Assembly (NCBI GenBank): GCA_002238865.1 | Contig: MPNE01000024.1 | Coordinates: 1-63,258, forward strand | DNA from: Gemmatimonadetes bacterium bin94 | GTDB lineage: Bacteria > Gemmatimonadota > Gemmatimonadetes > Longimicrobiales > Gaopeijiaceae | Direction: 5' to 3' | DNA: 63,258 bases | Notes under the pieces: model-generated | Told to the model about the DNA's origin: nothing | Databases searched by the model: none | What the model saw: the letters and a program-made list of their open reading frames with translations, nothing else | Shown: positions 51,770-59,071 of the stretch, piece after piece | Layout: the number at the start of each line of letters is the position of its first letter | Position numbering within the stretch: the first letter of the stretch is position 1 | Position numbers and translations under genes: made by a program

Positions 51770-52411
51770 GTGTCGGCCCCGCGGACTCACCCGGGCACCG
51801 ACCACCTCGTCTACGCGGTCCCCGACCTCGCCCTCGGGGTGCAGAACGTCGAGGCGCTTCTCGGCGTCGCCCTGACGCCGGGCGGCAGCCATCCGGGGCT
51901 GGGGACGCGCAACGCCCTGCTCCGGATCGGTCCCCGCATCTACCTCGAGGTCGTCGGCCCCGATCCACAGCAGCCCCGGCCTCCCGGCGGCCTCTGGCTC
52001 GGCGGCGGTGCGTCACCACTCCCCGCGCTGATCACCTGGGCCGCCCGTTCGAGCGATCTCGACGGGCTCGCCGCGGGGCCCGGGGGCGATCTCCTGGGTC
52101 CGGTGCGGGCCATGTCCAGAACCAGACCCGACGGCGAGCGCATTCACTGGACGCTGACCATGCCGCGGGCCCCGCTCCCGCGCCGGGGCCTCGTCCCCTT
52201 CTTCATCGACTGGGGAGAGACCTCGCACCCTTCGTGCGGTCTCCCCGACCGTGGGATCCGGCTGGCTCGTCTCCGTGCGCGTCACCCCGACCCCGGTGCC
52301 GTCCGGGCCGACCTGGCCGCCGTGGGGACGGAGCTCGATGTCGCAGCGGGGGAAGAGGCGAGGCTGGAAGCCGTGCTGGAGACCCGGGAAGGGACCATCG
52401 TCACGCTGTAG
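51770..52411 (+). CDS. VOC-fold (glyoxalase-like) protein
   Basis: The protein has 213 residues from GTG 51770. HLVYAVPDLALGVQNVEALL, LGTRNALLRIGPRIYLEVVG and a Pro/Gly-rich DPQQPRPPGGLWLGG fit the Glyoxalase_3-type VOC domain. One metal-ligand candidate is His12 and another the Glu in YLEVVG. No substrate can be named. It starts 11 bp after rpmE2 and is probably co-transcribed. Confidence 0.7.
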   Translation: MSAPRTHPGTDHLVYAVPDLALGVQNVEALLGVALTPGGSHPGLGTRNALLRIGPRIYLEVVGPDPQQPRPPGGLWLGGGASPLPALITWAARSSDLDGLAAGPGGDLLGPVRAMSRTRPDGERIHWTLTMPRAPLPRRGLVPFFIDWGETSHPSCGLPDRGIRLARLRARHPDPGAVRADLAAVGTELDVAAGEEARLEAVLETREGTIVTL

Positions 52412-52479
52412 CGCGGCACCGACCTGGCCAGTGTGGCGTCGAATGCCGCGGGAGACCCGCTCCGCCGAACCGGGGCCCG

Positions 52480-53274
52480 CTACCGATCCTCTTCTACCTG
52501 GGCGTACGCGTCGTGCTCGTGAATCGACTCGAAGTTGACAACGTGGACGTTGAACCAGGTTACCTGCTCCATCGCGCGCAGCCGAAGGGTGACTTCCCTG
52601 ACCAGGTCCTCGACGAAGCGCGGATTGTCGTAGGCACGCTCGGTCACCCACTTCTCGTCCGCCCGCTTCAGGACGGGGTAGAGGCCGCACGAGGCCGAAG
52701 CGTCAACCAGTTCGACAAGATCCTCGATCCACAACTCGTCGTCGAAGCGTGCCTGGACGGTGACCATGCTGCGCTGGTTGTGGGCGCCTCTCGCACTGAT
52801 TTCCCGGGAACAGGGGCACAGCGTCGTGACCGGGACCTTCACCGTGAGTACGAAATCGTCATCGGCGCCGCTGGATGCGTCGAATGCGCAGTCATACGAC
52901 AGCAGTCCGGCGGCTCCGGTGACAGGGGCCCGCTTGTGCATGAAGTAGGGGAACGAGATGCCGAGGTGAGCCGTCGCCGCATTGAGCCGATCACGCATGG
53001 TCCGGAGGATTGCGGGGAGCGCCTCGACGGAGATCTCGCCATCGTGGGAGTTCAGGATCTCCATGAAGCGGCTCATGTGGGTTCCCTTGAAATGGTCCGG
53101 GAGGTCCACGGACATGTCGATCCGCCCGACCGTATGCTGCGCGGTTTTCTGCCGGTCCTTCACGGCGATGGGGAACCGGATGTTCTGAACCCCAACCTTG
53201 GCGATGGGAACCTGCCGCCCGTCGGGGTTGGCCTGTACGTCCGCCAGAGCCGTGGGGTCGAATGCGTCGTTCAT
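52480..53274 (-). CDS. folE2: GTP cyclohydrolase FolE2 (type IB)
   Basis: The protein has 264 residues, the usual length. Landmarks are VGVQNIRFPIAV, VDLPDHFKGTHMSRF and the active-site Cys in VTTLCPCSREIS, followed by ARGAHNQRS. It makes dihydroneopterin triphosphate from GTP, the first step of folate synthesis. FolE2 replaces zinc-dependent FolE in many bacteria and is zinc-starvation-induced in some. ATG 53274 overlaps the stop of the MazG-like gene (ATGA). Confidence 0.95.
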   Translation of the reverse strand: MNDAFDPTALADVQANPDGRQVPIAKVGVQNIRFPIAVKDRQKTAQHTVGRIDMSVDLPDHFKGTHMSRFMEILNSHDGEISVEALPAILRTMRDRLNAATAHLGISFPYFMHKRAPVTGAAGLLSYDCAFDASSGADDDFVLTVKVPVTTLCPCSREISARGAHNQRSMVTVQARFDDELWIEDLVELVDASASCGLYPVLKRADEKWVTERAYDNPRFVEDLVREVTLRLRAMEQVTWFNVHVVNFESIHEHDAYAQVEEDR

Positions 53275-53642
53275 ATGTCTTCCTGCGGACCGGAGGACTC
53301 CGGCTCCGCCAGTCGTCTCCCGTCGATGTGCCGCATCTTTTGTTTCACGACCCTTGCCAGGTCGATTCCGCGGCTGTTGGCGAAGTTCATCAGGGCGATG
53401 CAGACGTCGGCCGCTTCGTCATCGAAGTCGGCGTCGGCCACCTGGCGGCCCTTCCAGACCTTCTTCTCGAGGTTGGCAAGCTCGCCGGTTTCACCCGCGA
53501 GTTCCAGAGCGAAGAACCGTGGCGGACGTTCGGGGAAGGCGGCTTTCTGATAGTGCAGGAATTCCGCCTGCAGCGTCTGGAGCCCGCCGTAGCTTGACGG
53601 AAGCACGGCGCTCGGAGCGTCGGGGCTGGCGTGGTCGTTCAT
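53271..53642 (-). CDS. MazG-like nucleotide pyrophosphohydrolase
   Basis: The protein has 123 residues from ATG 53642; the longer reading is unsupported. The all-alpha NTP-pyrophosphatase motif is ALELAGETGELANLEKK, then DFDDEAADVCIALMNFANS, supplying the acidic metal-binding pairs. It hydrolyses nucleoside triphosphates, often non-canonical ones. Coupling to folE2 suggests a shared GTP/pterin triphosphate pathway, for example removing pyrophosphate from dihydroneopterin triphosphate; that specificity is inference. Confidence 0.8.
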   Translation of the reverse strand: MNDHASPDAPSAVLPSSYGGLQTLQAEFLHYQKAAFPERPPRFFALELAGETGELANLEKKVWKGRQVADADFDDEAADVCIALMNFANSRGIDLARVVKQKMRHIDGRRLAEPESSGPQEDI

Positions 53643-53737
53643 GGGTTCCGGGTGTGGGGTGTCCGGGGACGGCGGATTCGTCCATACCGTGAAAAAATGC
53701 CACAAATGGCGCATATTGTCGAACATGGGGGATAACA

Positions 53738-54307
53738 TTGCCGAATATCGCTGAGTCCGGGACACCGGTGGGCGGGGAAACCGTCCGGGTAGGAATCGTA
53801 TCGGTGTCGGACCGTGCGTCCCGCGGCGAATACGCCGACCGGGGCGGCCCGGCCGTGCGGGCGTACCTTGAGGGGGTGCTGGTGAATGCCTGGGAGGCCG
53901 ACGTGCGCGTCATCCCCGACGAAGAGGACCTGATTCGCACCACCCTGGTGGAGCTCGTGGACGAGGCGGGCTGCTGCCTGGTGATTACGACGGGGGGGAC
54001 CGGACCCGCGCCCCGGGACGTCACCCCGGAAGCGACCGCGGCCGTCCTGGACAAGGAGCTTGCCGGGTTCGGCGAGGCCATGCGCGCCGTGTCGCGCCCC
54101 CATGTCCCGACCGCCGTGCTGTCGCGGCAGACTGCGGGGGTACGCGGATCGGCGCTGATCATCAACCTGCCGGGCTCGCCCAAGGCCGTGCGCGAGTGCC
54201 TCGACGCCGTGTTTGCCGCTGTTCCCGACTGCGTGGACCAGGTCGGGGGACCGCGCCTGGAGACGGACCGGTCACGGGTGACGGCATACCGGCCCCACGG
54301 ATCTTGA
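53738..54307 (+). CDS. MogA/MoaB-type molybdopterin adenylyltransferase
   Basis: The protein has 189 residues. VRVGIVSVSDRASRGEYADR, VITTGGTGPAPRDVTPEAT and LIINLPGSPKAVRECLDAVF are the MoCF-fold signatures. It activates molybdopterin with ATP before metal insertion. The TTG at 53738 follows GGGGGAT; no ATG precedes the domain. It is divergent from the MazG-folE2 unit. Other molybdenum-cofactor genes are not seen in the window. Confidence 0.9.
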   Translation: MPNIAESGTPVGGETVRVGIVSVSDRASRGEYADRGGPAVRAYLEGVLVNAWEADVRVIPDEEDLIRTTLVELVDEAGCCLVITTGGTGPAPRDVTPEATAAVLDKELAGFGEAMRAVSRPHVPTAVLSRQTAGVRGSALIINLPGSPKAVRECLDAVFAAVPDCVDQVGGPRLETDRSRVTAYRPHGS

Positions 54308-54424
54308 TTTCCCAGCGCATCGTTGCAATCATTAAAGGCTAGGGTGCTGTCGCGCTGACGGGACCCCGGGCGCGGCGCTGCACGCGTTCGCCCTGCACGA
54401 TGAAACCACTTCAGAGAATCGTCG

Positions 54425-54730
54425 ATGGCCAAGAAGGGCAAACTTGAGAAGAACGACCGGCGGGCCAAGTTGGTCGCCAAGTACGCCGACCGGCGGGCCA
54501 AGCTCACCGCGGTCATGAAGAATCCGGACGTTACGCCCGAAAAGAAGCGTCAGGCGATGGCCGCGTTGCAGGCGCTTCCCCGCGACTCCGCGGCCGTGCG
54601 TTACCGTAACCGCTGCCAGATGTCGGGGCGCCCCCGCGGTTTCATCGGCAAGTTCGGAATCTCCCGGATCGCTTTCCGGGACATGTCTCTCCACGGCCTG
54701 ATTCCCGGCGTTCGCAAGTCATCCTGGTAG
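54425..54730 (+). CDS. rpsN: 30S ribosomal protein S14, zinc-free form
   Basis: The protein has 101 residues, the long form. [20 protein letters not shown] and [20 protein letters not shown] identify S14; the CxxC pairs of the short zinc form are absent. ATG 54425 is 117 bp after mog. It stands outside the usual spc operon here, which fits either a relocated single copy or a zinc-independent paralogue. Confidence 0.97.
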   Translation: MAKKGKLEKNDRRAKLVAKYADRRAKLTAVMKNPDVTPEKKRQAMAALQALPRDSAAVRYRNRCQMSGRPRGFIGKFGISRIAFRDMSLHGLIPGVRKSSW

Positions 54731-54748
54731 GGCGGGCGCACGCCCTGG

Positions 54749-55543
54749 TTGACCGCTCTCCAGCGTCACCGCCGCATCGGCGCGCGGTTCGCACCCCGCA
54801 ACAGCCTGTGTGACGGGCGTTTGAACAAGACGGAGCCCGGCACCGGGCGCATCGGCAAGTCGTACTACGACGAGACGGCGTACTTTGACGCCGCCGCCCA
54901 CCTGCGTGACTTCGGCAGCCGCTTTCAACGCTACCGCGTCGCCAGGGTCATGGAGATACGCGCGCCGCGGCCGACGGATCGGGTGCTGGACATGGGGTGC
55001 GGGTGGGGGACGATCAGCTATGCGCTCGCCCCGAGGGTGCGGGAGGTCGTCGGGCTGGACTTCTCCGAGCGGGCGATCGCGGGCTGCAGGGCGCGCACGG
55101 ATCTTCACGGCTTCGACAACATGGTCTTCGAAGTGGGTGACGCGCGCGACAGCGGCCTGGACGCGGCTTCGTTCGATGTGGTGGTTGCGGCGGACCTCTT
55201 CGAGCACCTCTACCCGGACGACTCGGAAGCAGTGGCGGCGGAAGCCTTTCGAGTGCTCGTGCCGGGCGGCACATTTCTCGTGTGGACGCCGTGCCGCAGC
55301 CACATCCTGGAAGTGCTCAAGAACCGTGACATCATCCTCAAGCGCGATGTGAGCCATGTCGACTACAAGTCGATGCGGCGGATGAAGGAGATCCTTACCG
55401 GAGCCGGCTTCGCGATCGAGCGTGCGTACTTCGCCGAATCGCACCTGCCGGGCCTGAGGGTGCTGGAGCGGCTGGTGCAGCGGTGGGTGCCCCTTCTGAG
55501 GCGCAGGATCGCGGTGCTGGGCCGCAAGCCGGCGCGGGCGTAG
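54749..55543 (+). CDS. class I SAM-dependent methyltransferase
   Basis: The protein has up to 264 residues. Motif I is VLDMGCGWGTISYALA, with the acidic VVGLDFSERAI next and VVVAADLFEHLYPDD as the post-II region. The substrate is unknown. The start is uncertain: TTG 54749 or TTG 54821, both without a good ribosome binding site. It is followed one base later by the flavin-dependent oxidoreductase. Confidence 0.85.
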   Translation: MTALQRHRRIGARFAPRNSLCDGRLNKTEPGTGRIGKSYYDETAYFDAAAHLRDFGSRFQRYRVARVMEIRAPRPTDRVLDMGCGWGTISYALAPRVREVVGLDFSERAIAGCRARTDLHGFDNMVFEVGDARDSGLDAASFDVVVAADLFEHLYPDDSEAVAAEAFRVLVPGGTFLVWTPCRSHILEVLKNRDIILKRDVSHVDYKSMRRMKEILTGAGFAIERAYFAESHLPGLRVLERLVQRWVPLLRRRIAVLGRKPARA

Positions 55544-55544
55544 C

Positions 55545-56531
55545 GTGGCGGCCCTCGCGACCCCGCTCACGGAGCACGCCGGGATCGAGGTGCCGCTGAT
55601 TTGTGGGGCCATGTACCCGTGCAGCAATCCGGAGCTGGTGGCGGCGGCGTCGGACGCGGGCGGGATCGGGATTCTGCAGCCCGTGAGTCTGACGTATGTC
55701 CACGGGTACGATTTCCGCGAAGCGCTCCGCTACATGCGCCGCTTGACGGACCGACCCATCGGGATGAACGCGCTCATCGAGAAGGCGTCCCGGCGGTACC
55801 ATGAGCGCATGACCGAGTGGATCGACATCGCGCTCGAGGAAGGGGTGCGCTTCTTCGTGACTTCGCTGGGCAAGCCGGCGTGGGTTGTGGATCGGGTTGC
55901 GCCGCATGGGGGTGTGGTGTACCACGACGTCACCGAGCGCAAGTGGGCCCTGAAGGGACTCGAGTCGGGGGTGAACGGCCTCATCGCCGTGAACCGGCGT
56001 GCGGGGGGGCACGCCGGGCCCAGAGGCGTGGAGGAGCTGATCGGCGAGGTGGGCGACCTGGGGGTGCCGGTGGTGTGCGCCGGTGGGGTGGGAACGCCTG
56101 CCGAGTTTGCCCGGGCGCTCGAGCTCGGGTACGCGGGAGTGCAGCTTGGGACCCGCTTCATCGCCACGCGGGAGTGCACGGCCTCCGATGCGTACAAGCG
56201 GGCGATCCTCGAAGCCGGCGAGGACGACGTGGTGCTTTCGGAGAAGTTGACCGGGGTTCCCGTTTCGGTGCTGAACACGGGCTACGTCAGGCGGATGGGA
56301 CTCTCGGCGGGTCCGCTGGCGCGGCGCCTGCTGAGGAGCAACCGCACCAAGCACTGGATGCGGCTCTTCTATGCGGCGAAGTCCTTCTGGCAGCTGAAGC
56401 GGTCGCTCTCCGACGAAGAGAAGGAGTTGTGGCAGGCCGGCAAGAGCGTCGCGGGAATCTCGGAAATCGAGTCCGCGGGGGACATTGTCCGGCGCTATGC
56501 GGCCGCCGTCAGCGGGGCGACCCCGGCCTGA
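55545..56531 (+). CDS. nitronate monooxygenase-like FMN oxidoreductase
   Basis: The protein has 328 residues from GTG 55545, one base after the methyltransferase stop. It is a TIM barrel with PLICGAMYPCSNPELVAAAS, the flavin-region RRAGGHAGPRG, CAGGVGTPAEFARALELGYA and GVQLGTRFIATREC. The His in GGHAG is the expected catalytic base of the 2-nitropropane dioxygenase group. Coupling to the methyltransferase is translational. The 3' end overlaps the convergent lipoprotein gene by 23 bp. Confidence 0.85.
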   Translation: MAALATPLTEHAGIEVPLICGAMYPCSNPELVAAASDAGGIGILQPVSLTYVHGYDFREALRYMRRLTDRPIGMNALIEKASRRYHERMTEWIDIALEEGVRFFVTSLGKPAWVVDRVAPHGGVVYHDVTERKWALKGLESGVNGLIAVNRRAGGHAGPRGVEELIGEVGDLGVPVVCAGGVGTPAEFARALELGYAGVQLGTRFIATRECTASDAYKRAILEAGEDDVVLSEKLTGVPVSVLNTGYVRRMGLSAGPLARRLLRSNRTKHWMRLFYAAKSFWQLKRSLSDEEKELWQAGKSVAGISEIESAGDIVRRYAAAVSGATPA

Positions 56532-57897
56532 AGGATCCGACCCTCGTGGTGTCCGGTCGCGGCTTCGCAGGAGCCCCGGCGGCTTCAACGTTCCCCTCGA
56601 CGGGTTCCTCTGCCGGAGTCTCCACGATGGCGGTGGTCGTGTCGAAGAGTTCGAAGCGCCTCGAGACCGGCACGATCTCGTTCGCGATCCGCACCAGGGG
56701 TTCCTCGACGAATCCTCCGGCGGGCTCAAGCGCAGCCTGCGTGTATCGGCTGCTCGGGTTCCAGAGCACCCACTCGTCGATGCCGACATCGTAGGCAGCC
56801 TGGATCTGAGCACGCACTTCGGGGGCCTCGTAGCGGGGTGGCCCGAGGGTGAAGTCCTGCAGCCACGGGCGCGTCGTGCCGGCTCCTTCCAGCTCAGCTG
56901 AACGGCTGAGCGCGTCTTCCAATGCTTGCCGCACGACCTCGTAGGGGTGCGCGTTGGGCTCGTCGATGCCGAAGTTCCCCTCCCGGTAGTGGCTGGGATA
57001 GATCATGGGGAGCGCCACATCGACGACATCGATGAACGTCTCCCAGACCTGCCCGATCCCCACATCCCGCGTTGTGGAGGTGGTGACCCCGAAGACGTCG
57101 GCGGTGACCTTCGCGCCGAACTCCGAGAGGTTCCCGCGGCTGTAGTCCAGAAACGCGCGGATAGCGTCGGTCTTGGCCCTTCCGTCCTGCCCGGGGTAGC
57201 TCGCGCGCCCGAGTGCCGAGGCCGACGCGTCGGGGAAGCGGACGTAGTCCCACTGGACTTCCCCCACGCCCATGGCCGCCACTTCGCGGGCCAGGTCGAC
57301 GTGATAGTCCCACACCTCGCGGCTGAAGGGGTTGAGCCACACGATCCCCCTGTTGTCGACCCATGTACCGCCGGCGGTGTCCTGGACCGCCAGCTCGGGC
57401 CTTGCCGCCGCGAGGAGCGGATCCTTCACGATGACGATGCGAGCGATGGGGTAGATCCCTGCCTCCTCAAGCCGCTCGAGCGTCCAGGCCAGATCCGGAA
57501 TCCGGATTTCCCCGGTTGCCCCGATCTCGTGCGCGAGACGCACCCCGGTCGGATGGCTCACGTAGCCGCTCGCGTCCTTGATGTCGATGACGAAGGAGTT
57601 GATTTCGGTGCGCGCGGCGAGGTCGATCAGCGCCGCGAGGCGCCGCCGCGAGCCGGCGGACCACGAATTGACGTAGATCCCGCGGACGTGCTCCGGCCGG
57701 GTGAAGTGGAAGAACGTGCGGGCGGGGGGGTCGGGTTCGACCTCGGCCGCAGTGGGATCTTCCGGGGTGAGGTCGCCGTGGACCGGATCCGCGGTGGGTG
57801 TGGCGGGGCTGGCCGCGGCCGGTGAGCCTTGCCGATCCCCGTCATCACAGCCCGACAGCAGGGCGGCGAACAGCATGACCGTCACAAAGGGCTTCAT
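56509..57897 (-). CDS. DUF4015 putative glycoside hydrolase lipoprotein
   Basis: The protein has 462 residues. The lipobox is LFAALLSGCDD, followed by a Pro/Ala/Asp-rich linker. The TIM-barrel part contains VRGIYVNSWSAGS, INSFVIDIKDASGYVSHP, WLNPFSREVWDYHVDLAREV and GVGEVQWDYVRFPD. The Asp/Glu-rich strand ends fit the DUF4015 group, which is related to glycoside hydrolases. Polysaccharide cleavage at the cell envelope is inferred. It is monocistronic. Confidence 0.8.
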   Translation of the reverse strand: MKPFVTVMLFAALLSGCDDGDRQGSPAAASPATPTADPVHGDLTPEDPTAAEVEPDPPARTFFHFTRPEHVRGIYVNSWSAGSRRRLAALIDLAARTEINSFVIDIKDASGYVSHPTGVRLAHEIGATGEIRIPDLAWTLERLEEAGIYPIARIVIVKDPLLAAARPELAVQDTAGGTWVDNRGIVWLNPFSREVWDYHVDLAREVAAMGVGEVQWDYVRFPDASASALGRASYPGQDGRAKTDAIRAFLDYSRGNLSEFGAKVTADVFGVTTSTTRDVGIGQVWETFIDVVDVALPMIYPSHYREGNFGIDEPNAHPYEVVRQALEDALSRSAELEGAGTTRPWLQDFTLGPPRYEAPEVRAQIQAAYDVGIDEWVLWNPSSRYTQAALEPAGGFVEEPLVRIANEIVPVSRRFELFDTTTAIVETPAEEPVEGNVEAAGAPAKPRPDTTRVGSFRPGSPR

Positions 57898-57951
57898 GAA
57901 ACGAATCTAGTCAAAATGCGAAACCACCGTCGGGCGCGATCGGTAGTGGCA

Positions 57952-57981
57952 TTGGAAAGCCGCCACTGCCGCCGCTATCTT
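57952..57981 (+). promoter_or_regulatory. promoter of tRNA-Ala
   Basis: TTGGAA (57952-57957) and TATCTT (57976-57981) are 18 nt apart, placing the start of transcription about 26 nt before the tRNA. Confidence 0.55.
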
Positions 57982-58013
57982 CGTTCCCTGATCCGGCATT
58001 ACGTCGCAGTCAT

Positions 58014-58086
58014 GGGGCCATAGCTCAGCTGGGAGAGCGCTGGCTTTGCAAGCCAGAGGTCACCGGTTCGATCCCGGTTGGCTCCA
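58014..58086 (+). tRNA. tRNA-Ala (anticodon TGC)
   Basis: A 73-nt cloverleaf. The acceptor GGGGCCA pairs with TGGCTCC with one G-T pair; the anticodon stem CTGGC/GCCAG encloses TTTGCAA, giving TGC. The T arm is ACCGG-TTCGATC-CCGGT and the discriminator base is A. CCA is not encoded. It lies between the DUF4015 gene and surE, and no integrated element is visible next to it. Confidence 0.97.
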
Positions 58087-58115
58087 CTCCACGAACCTCG
58101 AGAGAAACACCGGCC

Positions 58116-59003
58116 ATGATGTCCAACGTCCCGTCCCCTCCGCTGGTGCTGGCCGCGGTGTTGCTGTCACTCCCGCTCCCCGGTTGCGCACCGTCGGTCG
58201 ACGGGGGTGCCGAAGACGCGGGCGACGGGCCGTATCGCATCCTCGTCAGCAACGACGACGGCATCGGGTCTCCCGGCATCCAGGAGCTGGCGGATGCTCT
58301 GAGCGAGGTGGGGGAAGTGACGGTGGTGGCTCCGTGCGGCCAGCGAAGCGGCAGCAGCATGGCGGTCGACCTGCGCCAGGAGTTGCGCCTCATGCCGTAC
58401 GAGGTGGGCGGCGAGGCGCGGGGACACTGCGTCGATGCCACCCCGGCTGGCGCCGTCCTTCTCGCGATCGAGGCGCTCGCGCCCGAGGGCGGATTCGACC
58501 TGGTGGTCAGCGGGATCAACGCGGGCGCGAATGTGGGCGACCTGTCGCACATGTCGGGCACGGTCGGTGCGGCGATGATGGGCGCCTACTACGGGATTCC
58601 CGCTGTGGCCGCTTCCCTCGGCGACGCGCGTGACTTCGGCTATGCGGCGGCGTTCATGGCCACCTTCGTCGAGGAGGTGCGCCGCCGTCCCCCGCTCCCC
58701 GGGGTCGTGCTCTCGGTCAACATCCCGAGCACCACCGAGGCCGGGACCGAGGGGGTGGCCGTGGCCGGAATGGGGGGAAGCTACCTCGTTTTCGGCTACG
58801 AGGAGGGCGAGCCGGAGGAAGGGGCGCGGGTCTTTCGTCCCCGCCTCTCGTTGGAGGACAACCACCCGCCCGGGTCCGATTCCGAGGCCTACGCCGCCGG
58901 CATGATCACGGTCACGCCGCTGCGCTACGACTGGACCGATGCCGAACTGGTTCGTGAACTGGCCTCGTGGGGCCTCGATCACCGGGTGGGCGGGCGACCG
59001 TAG
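58116..59003 (+). CDS. surE: SurE-type nucleotidase with a lipoprotein signal
   Basis: The protein has 295 residues. The SurE fold is clear: ILVSNDDGIGSPGIQELADA with the metal-binding DD, PCGQRSGSSMAV, DLVVSGINAGANVGDLSHMS and GTVGAAMMGAYYGIPAVA. Unlike usual cytoplasmic SurE, it begins with LVLAAVLLSLPLPGCAPS, a lipobox, so it should be anchored outside the inner membrane. It removes phosphate from 5' or 3' nucleotides. GAGAGA precedes the start. The signal may redirect it to scavenging extracellular nucleotides. Confidence 0.9.
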   Translation: MMSNVPSPPLVLAAVLLSLPLPGCAPSVDGGAEDAGDGPYRILVSNDDGIGSPGIQELADALSEVGEVTVVAPCGQRSGSSMAVDLRQELRLMPYEVGGEARGHCVDATPAGAVLLAIEALAPEGGFDLVVSGINAGANVGDLSHMSGTVGAAMMGAYYGIPAVAASLGDARDFGYAAAFMATFVEEVRRRPPLPGVVLSVNIPSTTEAGTEGVAVAGMGGSYLVFGYEEGEPEEGARVFRPRLSLEDNHPPGSDSEAYAAGMITVTPLRYDWTDAELVRELASWGLDHRVGGRP

Positions 59004-59071
59004 CTGCCGGGGGCGAATCAACGGGGGCGCTTCGGCGATCCCGGTGCCGGCCACGCGCTCGCGACGGCCTG

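Noticed and set aside
58014-58086. tRNA-Ala as an attachment site of an integrated element.
   Set aside because: No duplicated tRNA 3' end and no integrase lie nearby; flanking genes look chromosomal.
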